Assembly: GCF_025370785.1 (NCBI RefSeq)
Contig: NZ_JAMXFA010000002.1
Location: 62,001-126,000 of the forward strand
DNA from: Laspinema olomoucense D3b
GTDB lineage: Bacteria; Cyanobacteriota; Cyanobacteriia; Cyanobacteriales; Laspinemataceae
Reading direction: 5' to 3'
DNA: 64,000 nucleotides
The stretch's first letter is position 1, and the number at the start of each line of letters is the position of its first letter. Below are positions 1-9,600 of this stretch, piece by piece. Made by a program: the position numbers and the translations under genes. The notes under the pieces are model-generated. The model did no database searches, was not told where the DNA came from, and saw only the letters and a program-made list of their open reading frames with translations.

Positions 1-243
1 ACCCCCGCATCAGTGGTCCGCTGGGGAGAACCCCCTGGTCCTTTCCCCTAAAATGCAGGCGATCGCAACGACAAAGACGGGGTACAAAACCGAGGACTCT
101 CTCTATTTTTATGTACCCAGGCTGTGCAAATCACCAAAAGTAGTATTCAATTCAATAGCAGATCAACGGATTTTTAATTCTCCTAATATCATATTTGCAG
201 GCGCACCCCTACTGACCTAACCCCCTTTCCCCCTGCAAAGGAT

Positions 244-294
244 GGGGGAGAAGAGGAAAAACTGTTTTTTTAGGTTAATCCAAGGGACTTGATA
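244..294 (+). repeat. Dispersed 51-bp repeat, copy A
   Basis: This 51-bp stretch recurs with only a few mismatches at 14315-14365 in the same orientation. Both copies begin with GGGGGAGAAGAGG, contain a run of T followed by AGGTTAA, and end in GGACTTGATA. Both lie outside genes. The rest of 1-403 shows no convincing gene: the open frame at 217-423 on the minus strand has low-complexity composition and no family signature. Confidence 0.7.
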
Positions 295-403
295 TAAGTT
301 GAAAAAGTACGACGCTTTTGCCAAACAGGCTTTAGTGAGTTGCGCAATGGGTTTTTTGCCAGCGCGATCGCGATTCCATGATGGAGCATACTCGCACTTA
401 CAT

Positions 404-1441
404 TCAATCCAACTCCTCCGCAAGCTCCTCTGCTTGGGCTTTTAGTGCCGCTTGCATCGTTTTTTCCGCATCCGCGAGAATCGGACTGGCTTCGGCATCC
501 CGATTAGCTAACTTGAGGGCTGTACCCAAGTGATTCAGGGCTTCGGCTCGATAACCATCAACGCCGATGGAGTAGGCTAATGCCGTGGCCTCACAGAACT
601 GTCCAGAACGAGCCTGCGCTGCCACAATTTCACACAGTGCCTTTTCCGGCCAACTCGGATAGCGCATAGAGCGAGCGGCTTCTATGGCCTCAGAAAAACG
701 TCCAGCTTGGGTCAGTGCCGTTGCCAGTTGGTTCAGACTATTCTCGCGCTGCACCGGAGCGCCCAGAGAATAGGCGATCGTTTGTGCTTCAGTCAAAACG
801 GTATCCGCTTCCCTGGGTCGGTTTACTCGCTCCAGAGTTGTCATCACCTGAAGTAGAGAATAAACGGAGCAAGACTCCATCCCCCGAGCGACCGTAGTAG
901 CTTCGGCGAAAATAGCGCTGGCTTCATCCGGGCGATCGCCACTCTCCAATGCTAGGGCTAACTCTAAAAACGCACGGACTCGCTCGCTACGCTTGGTAAT
1001 CGAACGGATCACATTTGCCGCTTCCTCAAAGTTTCCGGCTTGAGTCCATGCAGTTGCCAAACTCCTGAGCGCCTTGATGCACTCGCGTTCCCCCTCCAAA
1101 GAAGCCGCAACAGAGGCCGCTTCGGTAAACTGTCCCGCTTGTGCTAAGGCTGCCACTAGCTCGCTCAGAACGTTTTCTCCACTGGAAGCAGGCCACAGGG
1201 ACTGAGCGATTTGGGGGATTTCGGCAAACAGAGCCTGTGCTTCATCATGACGGTGGGCTCGATGGAATGCTGTTGCTAACTCGCACAGCGCAATCGCTCG
1301 ACTAGACATTTTCCGAATAGAGCGAGTTGCTGTAGTTGCCTCGGCAAAAACTGCACTCGCTTCACTGTCACGATTAGCGATCGCCAATTCTACGGCGCGA
1401 TCTCTCAATTCTTGCCTTCGTCTCGTCTCTACAAAGTCCAT
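404..1441 (-). CDS. TPR-like repeat protein, function unknown
   Basis: A 345-residue protein made almost entirely of degenerate helical repeats of about 34-38 residues. Each carries an alanine-rich helix pair of the form 'LATALTQAGRFSEA', typical of tetratricopeptide-like solenoids that act as protein-binding scaffolds. There is no signal peptide, membrane segment or catalytic motif. The frame stays open upstream to a TTG at 1555. I chose the ATG at 1441 because GGAGGT lies just upstream of it (overlapping an alternative ATG at 1459) and the repeat-like sequence begins soon after. The partner and pathway are unknown. The gene stands alone and is divergent from the DUF3616 gene, with about 290 bp between them. 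Confidence 0.75.
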   Translation of the reverse strand: MDFVETRRRQELRDRAVELAIANRDSEASAVFAEATTATRSIRKMSSRAIALCELATAFHRAHRHDEAQALFAEIPQIAQSLWPASSGENVLSELVAALAQAGQFTEAASVAASLEGERECIKALRSLATAWTQAGNFEEAANVIRSITKRSERVRAFLELALALESGDRPDEASAIFAEATTVARGMESCSVYSLLQVMTTLERVNRPREADTVLTEAQTIAYSLGAPVQRENSLNQLATALTQAGRFSEAIEAARSMRYPSWPEKALCEIVAAQARSGQFCEATALAYSIGVDGYRAEALNHLGTALKLANRDAEASPILADAEKTMQAALKAQAEELAEELD

Positions 1442-1727
1442 ACAAGAGGCTACCTCCATGACCGATTGCAAATGCTTAAATGCCTGTTTAAGCCCGGTTA
1501 TCAATATAGCTCGTCGTCGGTGTCCTTTGCTATAGACATAGCAAGCAAGGTGCAAAGCCTGATCCCAGGCGATCGCTTACCGCACGTCCCGGGATTCCAG
1601 ATTGGATCCCTTGTCAAATATCAAAATGATTTAGGGTTGCGATAGAGTCGCCCGCAATCAATTGTGTAGAGGGGGCAATTCCTGTAAGATGGGCCTATAT
1701 AAAATACCGAACTCTGGTTAACTTCTT

Positions 1728-2801
1728 ATGTCTGAAGCTTTTTTACTCAGCCGAATTCTGCTTAAATTTGACCCGGAATCCCAGGAACGGCTGGGAGATT
1801 TATCCGCCGTTGCCTTTACTCCCGATGGTTCATTATGGGTTGGTTCCGATGAATTACTAACTCTGGAACGGCTTTCGGTGATTGAACCTTATGTTTATGG
1901 AAATCATCAACCCTTTGAAATCGGAGAATTGATCGAGTTATCTAATCACGAAGAGGAAATCGATATCGAAGGAATGGATTACTCGGAGGGCTACCTCTGG
2001 TTTACCGGGTCTCACAGTACAAAACGTAGCCAGCCGAAAGGGAAGAATCCGGAGAAAGATATCCGCAGGCTGGCCCGAGTCAAAAGCGAGGCCAATCGCT
2101 ATTTATTGGCCAGAATTCCCATTCAAGATGGAGTTCCGGTTAAAGCCTCTCCCGACCCTTTGAATGGCGATCGCCCCTTGACTGCGGCTTCCTTGGAAAA
2201 AACTGAAAGCGGCAATATTTTAATAGACGCCCTGAAAAAAGATGTTCATTTCGGTTCAATTATCGCCGCACAGCTTCCCAGCAAAGAAAATGGATTAGAT
2301 ATAGAAGGATTGGCCGTTCGGGGTTCTAAAATTTTTATGGGGTTTCGCGGTCCCGTTCTGCGCGGTTGGTCGGTGATTATTGAACTGGAAGTCGAAGAAA
2401 GTGCGCCCGGAACATTAACGCTCAAAGAGATTGGCCCAGAAGGACGGCTTTATAAAAAGCATTTTTTGGATCTCAATGGCTTAGGGATTCGAGAAATCTG
2501 TTTAGATGGAGATGACTTAATTATTTTAGCCGGTCCAACTTTAGATTTAGATGGTGGAATGAAAATGTTCCGGCTGACCCGGGTATTTGAGCGCCCGGGA
2601 GATACAATCATCGCCCAGGATGAGACGGAATTAAAAGTTTTATTTGAGTTACCGTTTAAGCTAGGAACCGATCGCGCTGAAGGATTAGCCCTTGTGCCTT
2701 GTTTGGGACATCCCAATTCTTTGCTCGTGGTTTATGATTCCCCGGACCCGGCGAGATTAGTTAATAATGATTCGGTATTTGGGGATGTGTTTCGCCTATG
2801 A
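1728..2801 (+). CDS. DUF3616 domain-containing protein
   Basis: A 357-residue soluble protein. It shows the repeated blade-like pattern of DUF3616 proteins: 'LSAVAFTPDGSLWVGSDE' near the N terminus, 'IDIEGMDYSEGYLWFTGSHS' around residues 84-105, and 'LDIEGLAVRGSKIFMGFRGPV' around residues 190-210. These recurring 'IEG(M/L)' and glycine/tryptophan turns suggest a beta-propeller-like fold. The biochemical role of the family is not known to me. No signal peptide is visible. The gene converges with the secreted-protein gene at 2898-3251 and they share a hairpin between their stops. Confidence 0.8.
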   Translation: MSEAFLLSRILLKFDPESQERLGDLSAVAFTPDGSLWVGSDELLTLERLSVIEPYVYGNHQPFEIGELIELSNHEEEIDIEGMDYSEGYLWFTGSHSTKRSQPKGKNPEKDIRRLARVKSEANRYLLARIPIQDGVPVKASPDPLNGDRPLTAASLEKTESGNILIDALKKDVHFGSIIAAQLPSKENGLDIEGLAVRGSKIFMGFRGPVLRGWSVIIELEVEESAPGTLTLKEIGPEGRLYKKHFLDLNGLGIREICLDGDDLIILAGPTLDLDGGMKMFRLTRVFERPGDTIIAQDETELKVLFELPFKLGTDRAEGLALVPCLGHPNSLLVVYDSPDPARLVNNDSVFGDVFRL

Positions 2802-2855
2802 TTATTCACGGCTGAAAAGATTAAAGGTTTAAAACTGAAGTCATGGCAAGGGGAG

Positions 2856-2891
2856 GCAGGCTTCCCCCACTGACACAGGGGTGAAGCCTGC
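2856..2891. terminator. Convergent-gene hairpin terminator
   Basis: The arms GCAGGCTTCCCCC and GGGGTGAAGCCTGC pair almost perfectly around a short loop and are followed by TTTT. The hairpin lies between the stop codons of two convergent genes, so it could serve both, best for the plus strand. Confidence 0.7.
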
Positions 2892-2897
2892 TTTTGC

Positions 2898-3251
2898 TTA
2901 TAATGCTTGCAATTGGGAAAAGCGCTCGGGACAGAAGAGGGCGACTCCAACAGCAATCACCTTACCGCTATAGAGTCCCCGCGCTTGTAATTGCGCTTCG
3001 GGCACATTTTCTTGGGCGATGGACTCGGCGACTTTTGTCGCAAAGTCTTCGACGGAAGACCCAGCAGCCAGGGCGCTACAGGCTTCTTGACCCAACTGTT
3101 CCGCCTGTTGACTCCCCACCTGTTGATGGATTTGGAGTTCTTCTGGGGTCAACAGTCCTTCTAAAACAGTATCAAATTCTTGAGCATAAGCCGGAGTGAG
3201 AGAGCCTAAAACAAGGGAAGTGCTTAGACAAACGAGGGATTTTTTCAGCAT
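2898..3251 (-). CDS. Small secreted protein, DUF732-like
   Basis: A 117-residue protein. It has a clear Sec signal peptide: a lysine pair at the N terminus, a hydrophobic stretch, then an AYA-Q type cleavage site near residue 23. The mature part has an 'ACSALAAGSSVEDF' segment and a C-terminal 'VGVALFCPE', giving two cysteines spaced as in DUF732-type exported helical domains. I infer a small periplasmic or secreted disulfide-bonded protein. The DUF732 likeness is from motif shape only. Function is unknown. Confidence 0.7.
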   Translation of the reverse strand: MLKKSLVCLSTSLVLGSLTPAYAQEFDTVLEGLLTPEELQIHQQVGSQQAEQLGQEACSALAAGSSVEDFATKVAESIAQENVPEAQLQARGLYSGKVIAVGVALFCPERFSQLQAL

Positions 3252-3420
3252 AATTGTATGTTAAGAAAGCGGTGATATTGTTTCCCGTTCCACGAGTGAG
3301 CGAGATTGGGGAAAGCTAGACGCTTTAAATTACCCCTGCATTATAGTCGGGAGTGGGGAAAGTCAGCTTAGGGGGTGATCGCCCTCCCCCTGGGTGAATT
3401 TGGTCGGCGGTACTCCAAAA

Positions 3421-3465
3421 CCCTTTACCCTGGCCTAAATTGAGAAGGACGCCAGGGAAAGAGGG
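3421..3465. terminator. Possible hairpin in the 3252-3625 spacer
   Basis: CCCTTTACCCTGGC can pair with GCCAGGGAAAGAGGG about 16 bases later. It lies in the spacer (3252-3625) downstream of the minus-strand haemagglutinin/CHAT gene. No long T run follows on the minus strand, so the terminator role is tentative. The rest of the spacer shows no gene. Confidence 0.35.
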
Positions 3466-3625
3466 GTCGGAAACTGGGGGATTTTTTCCCCAAGACAAGT
3501 TGGATCCGTAGGCTCTAATCGTAGGGAGGACTACTTATTTAGGCCAGAATGAACTGACAGTCAAAGGTGGGAAATCATTTTATGTAGTGGGGATGAATGG
3601 CGGCGGGTTGAACTCCAAAGGGGGT

Positions 3626-6600
3626 TTACCAGGGACTGCCGATCGCTGTAAATCCGGACCAGTAGTAGGGATGGGATAAGGCATAATCTCCTACTTCTGA
3701 CAATTCCGGTGGCAGGTTGAGCGCCCCTTGGGAGTGAATTAGGCGATCGGATTCAATTCTCACTTCACCGCGTAGCATAGCCAGTTGTGCTTGCCGCAAG
3801 GCATCGGCTTTCAGGGAAACTAAGTTGAGATGATGGTATAATTCGGTCATGAGTCCTAATGTGGCTTCATCATTGACATACCACAGAGAGGCGATCGCGG
3901 TTTTTACGCCACTTTTAACCGCTAATCCCGCAAACCCTAATTCTGCCTCGCGATCTCCCAGGGCGGTGCGGCAAGCGGATAGCACTAATAACTCCACCGT
4001 AGGCATATCTAACTGTAATGTGGTCATTTCATCTAAATTCAGCCGACGGTCCCAGAGTTGAATATAAGAATTCGTGCGATCGCCTGTTTGAAATTCCGCA
4101 TGAGTTGCCAAATGAATGATTTTTAAATTATCTCTTTTATGGGATTCTGACAAATTTTCTAGGGTAAATTCTTCGTTTAAAAAGGCTTTATCTGACCCGG
4201 TTTGTTGCACAATATGGCTCAACTCTAACGGCACTGCTGGTAAAGGAGAGTGTTGGGCAAATTTAGAAGCACCCATTGCCAACACTGGAGAATTTTGCAG
4301 GGAATGATAGGTTTGGGCAGTTAGGCTAAAACTGGGAATTAAACTCAGACTATACCGTTCAATTAAAAATTGCTCCCCATCAAACAAGGCGGCAATGGGT
4401 AAGCTGCGTAATCCCGGATCCAAAGAAAACAGGAGGGTGTCAATTTCTAAATTTTCTAATTCTTCCGCAATGGGCCCAATAATCCAATCATACAACTGTT
4501 TCCCCGAGGAAAAATAGTTGTTCATATTTTGTCTTCTGGGGTCGGTAATTTCCCACCGAAATTCATTAACCACCGGAAACAATACTTCCGGAGTTGCTTC
4601 AAAAATGGTCTGGCGAATGGGAGGACCAACGGGGGGGACTAAGATGATTTCCAAGCGATCGCCCCGGGAAATGGCATAAAGAATGGCGGCCTGTTTTCCG
4701 GTTTGCTCCTTGAGGGTTTTTAAGGTCTCTTGGAAGCTAAACAGGGTTAGATTTTGGGAAGGCAAATTCCCCGTAACACCCAGATAATCTTGGAATTCTT
4801 GATTCCGCGACTCTTCGATCGCCCAGATAATTTCTTCGGTATTCTCATGGGCAAATGCCAGTTCTAAGCGCGAGATGATCTGTTCGGATTTTTCCCCCTC
4901 CATGAAGGTTTGAGGATTGGGGTACGCCCCCATCGCCCTGGAACTAATATACTGGTGTTCCTGTTGATGAGGAATCAACGAGGACTCGGTGAGATTAGCA
5001 TTAGGAACGATGTTTCCCAGGGTAGATTTCATTTGTTTGAGGGATTCCAGCATTTCCTTCCCTTTGGCAATTTCAGTATCTGATAAGTTGGGATTTGTGC
5101 TGATTGCCCATTGATACCAAATTGAACTATCAATGTTCAAAATTTCATTAAAAATCCATCCCGCATCGCCGAGGGGTTCTAGGGGTTCTGTAGCGGAATA
5201 GTTTAGGTTAGAGGCAGAAACCTGATCGCCGGTTGTACTGGCGGGGATGGGGTTGGATAAAGGTGCGATCGCCACTTGTCCCGATTCTGGCACATTCTCC
5301 CCGGTGGGTTGGGATAAGGATTCGGGCAAAGTGTCGGTGACTCCCGATGGCGATGCCAGTAATGGCAGATTCTCGGTATCGGGTGCGATCGCTGGCATTT
5401 CTCCCCCAACCGTTGCCTTGATGGGTTCCGTTACCCCCTCACTTGGAGATAACTGAGGCAGTTCTATGGACTCACCGAGTTCCGGGGTGACCAAAATTGG
5501 CGATCGCTCACTTTCAGGGCCGACGCCTTGATCCGGTCCCGGGTCTAGAGATTGCTCACCGGGGGGTAATTCCATTGGCGATATCGAGGCGATCGAGACC
5601 CGGGGAATATTTCCTGACGGTTCTGCTGTAGGCAGGGGTTGGGATGTCGCCGGTGGTGATTGAATCGGTAGCGGTGTAGAAGATTGTACCGGCGCCGGTG
5701 TGGGTGTTGGCAAAGAGGATTCTACCGGCGTGGGTGTTGGCGCTGGCAAAGAGGATTCTACCGGCGCGGGTGTTGGTGTGGGTGTTGGTGTGGGCGTAGG
5801 GGATTCTACCGGCGCTGGTGTTGGCGCTGGTGTTGGTTCCTGTACGGGTTTCGGTGGAGGTTCGGGAACGGAGTAAATCCCGATATTGCCTTGGGTAAAG
5901 GTATATAAAAACGAGTCACTGGTGATCTCACTGGTCCCGGTGGTTAAAGCACCGGCAGTCCCATTGATGCGGGCATCTCCGACAATAAAAGGCACAATCC
6001 CATCCCCTCCGTGACGAATGACGATCGCACCGCTACCTGTACCGCCCATAGTGGAAATACTCGCCTCTTGTCCATTTGCTGCGGTAAATGTCCCGGTAGC
6101 GCGGAAATTGCTCCCGGTTGTGATATCCACCGTTCCCCCAATTGTTCCTCCTTGAGCATTAATCCAACTCACTTCGATATCCCCTTCCGGGTCGAGAGTG
6201 ACATTTCCCCCGGCCCCCGCAGTTCCGGTGGCGGCGATCGCCCCGGCGAAGATGGCGGTTTCGGCGAGGACTTGAATACTGCCTCCATCCCCTGCACCAG
6301 AGGCGTTCAAGTCTCCCGAGGTAATCGTTCCCGGGGCCAGAGTCCCATTACCTCCGGTTAAGGCAATGTTCCCCCCATTTCCGCCGGTGGCGCCACTATT
6401 CACAGTCCCCATTGTGATATCATTCCCCGTTTGAATGCTCACCTCACCCCCGGCAGTCCCGCCGGATGTGTTAATATTTCCTAGGACAATATTCCCGGTT
6501 GTGGTATTAACGGTGAGGTTTCCCCCAGTTCCGAGGTTGGCACTACTATTAATGTTTCCCCCAGTAATTCCGGTATTGGCACTCAGGGCGATCGCCCCGC

Positions 6601-9600
6601 CATTGTCTCCCTGGGTGGTTAAGGGTCCGACGGCGACTGACCCGGATGTACTCTCTAGGTTAATGTTGCCCGCCGTGAGATCCGTGGTAGTGATGTTGCC
6701 CACTGCGGTTACCTGGGTATTGCCTTCAGTGGCGATCGGGCGGTTCAGACGAACGGTTCCTGTAGCATCAATGGTAACCCCGCCCAATTCTACGGCGATC
6801 GGCGCATCTACAGTTACATCCCCGGCCTGAATTTCTAACCCCATCAAGGGAATTATATTCCCGATCGCCTTCTCAAGTTGCAGGTTACCTGTACCGCTAT
6901 TTAAGGTCAACTCTTGGGAACCATTCACGGTTCCCCCCAGGATAATCTGTCCATTTGCTGCGGAGGTATCCAGGATAATATCTCGCTTCAGTTGAATATT
7001 GTCGCTTTGAATGGTAATTCCATTACCCTGGGTGGTGACCATATCCCCATTGAGTATCGTTTCACTTGCTGTGGCATTCAGGTCGGCTAAATTAGCACTT
7101 TCTAAGCGAATTGTGCCACTCTGTGCATTCAAAATTAAGGCGCGATCGCCATTCACAATCCCAGCAAAATTAATATCTCCCTGGGACGTTTCCACTGCTG
7201 TATTATCCTGCAAGATAATATTGTTAGATTCAAAGGTAATTGACGAATCATTCGCCCCGCTAATAGACCCGGCGAGTTCTATCGTATTTCCCCGCAAGAT
7301 GAGCGAATCTCTAAATTCTACAACACCCCGACCTACTTCTAAGGTGGTGGTTCCGGTCCCGTCTGTCCGTCCGATGGTGATGGAGTTAAACCCAGTTTGC
7401 AATAAATCCAGTTCCGTTGCTGTCAGGGTTAATGTGGAATTTTGGCCCTGATTGATTGCACCCAGTTTGATATCTAAACTGGGCGTAAAGGGTTGTAAAA
7501 CCAAATTGCCATCACCCCAAATTGTCCCGCCAAAGTTTAGGTCGTCAGCAGTTAAGGTAATATCATTTAAAGGGGTGATGGCCCCGATGCTTAAATTAAA
7601 ATTAATGCTGCTGTTTCCAGCAGTTACGGTTAAGTCTTGATTGCCATTGACCGTCCCATCAAAGGTAATGTCTGCGTTTGTTGTTTCTACAGTAGCGGGA
7701 TTGAGGATTGAAATATCCCCGGTGGTTGAAAAGGTCAAAGAAGCGTTATCTGTGCCTTGGACTGTATTGTGTAGATTAATCATGCCCGTCTGCGATCGCA
7801 CGGTCAAGGGGTCGCTGATGGAAACTTGATTCAAATCAATGGCGGCAGTGCCATCCATCCGGCCAATGGTAATAGAATTAAATCCATTTTGGAGTTGATT
7901 TAATTCACTTAAAGTTAAGTCTAAAGCGGGGGTATGATTCTCGGCCTCCCCGAGGGCAATGGGTTGGTTAGGGGTGAAGGGTTCTAAGGTGAGGTCACCT
8001 GTCCCGGAAACTGGACCGCCAAAGTCAATTTCCTCTCCCCGTAAGCGCAGATTGCCCTTTAATAATATACTATCCCTGAAATCGAGGAGAGTCGCGGTAG
8101 CATTTCCCGATAAGGTGGTGGGGGTATCGGTGGTTAAGAGATTTAAGGGGGTGGTTTCTCCAATATTTCCCTCTAGGTTGATTGTACCTGTGGCGGTTTG
8201 CAGGGTTAAATCATACCGGCCATCAATCTCCCCGATTATATCAATTGTACCGCCCCCTGCATCAACGCTGGTATCTTGATCGAGGATAACTGTGCCTGCG
8301 ATTTGAATGGCATTGCTGTGGGTAATGATTTCATCTTCCGGGGTGATGATTCCTCCAGCAGTGAGGGCGATCGCACCTCCCGTCCCGGAACTGCCCTGGG
8401 CAGTGATATTTCCCGGGGTAACATTGCCCCCTGCGGCAACGGTAATATCCCCTCCATCCCCAGCAGATGAGGCATTCAGGATTCTTGTGATAATATGTTC
8501 CCCAGCATTGAGTTCAATTCCTCCCGGGGCGATGATATCCTCGGTGATAATATGGGTTCCTGCATCGAGGGCGATCGCGGCATTTCCCACAATCCCATCG
8601 GGGGCGGATATCGACCCCGCACCCTCGGGAGTTCTAATCAGCAAGGGGTCGTTAAAAGTGTGAGAATTGGTAACGGTGACCATCCCGCTACTGTTACTCC
8701 GGCCAATAGTGAGGGAAGCAAACCCCGGTTGTAACCAACTCAAATCCGTTGTTGTCAGTTGGAAAATGTGGGGATTTCCGTTACCGGGTCCGGCGATCGC
8801 CATGTTTTGGGCCGGGTTGAAGGGTTGTAAGGTGAGGTGAGTTGTCCCGGAAACGACATCGGTAAAATGAATCCGATTGGCGGTGAGTTCCACATCCCTA
8901 GTGATGTTAATTGGGGTATTATAGGTTTGAGTCTGGGTGGTGGTGATATTCTCGGCGATCGCCGTCTGTGCCGCATTCACTGTTAAATCAACTAAAGGCG
9001 TCTTTTCCCCCACAATGGAATTCAGGGTGACGGTTCCCTCTTCCGTCTGGAGGAACAAACGGGCATCCCCATTTACTGCCCCTTCCAGGTTGATCCCTCC
9101 CTGATTTTGGTACTGTTCAAGGGTCAAATCCTGATTAACCTGAAGATCCCCCTCGATGTTAATCGGATTAATATATCCTTGAATCGACTGCACCGAAATA
9201 GTCCCCGTCGGAGCCCATAAATCTATACCTCCGCCCCGGGTCCCATTGCTCGTAGACCGGGACCAGATCCTCTCACTATCAATGTTTCCCTGGGGACTCA
9301 TGAGACGAATGTTACCCCCATCCCCAGCACTATAGGACCGAGAATCGATATTCCCTGTCAAAATGGAACTGCTGGCACTCTCTAAAGTAACGGCCCCACC
9401 GGATGCCCCACTACTGCGAGTGCTGATATCGCCCGTTTGGATATCAGTTCCTGCGGCGATCGCTATTGCACCCCCATCCCCTTTCACCAACCCATCCATA
9501 TAGGCAGCGGTACTCAGAATCCCCGTTTCCACTCGTCCCAAAGGGGCAGATAAGGTAATATCCCCACCCCCTTGCATGACCAAATCCCCCAGCAAATTAT

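Noticed and set aside
217-423. Minus-strand 68-codon frame
   Set aside because: Overlaps the dispersed repeat; composition and lack of ribosome site argue against a gene.
5684-5908. Plus-strand frame rich in Cys, Arg, Trp and Gly
   Set aside because: It is the antisense of the Pro/Thr linker repeats in the haemagglutinin-CHAT gene.
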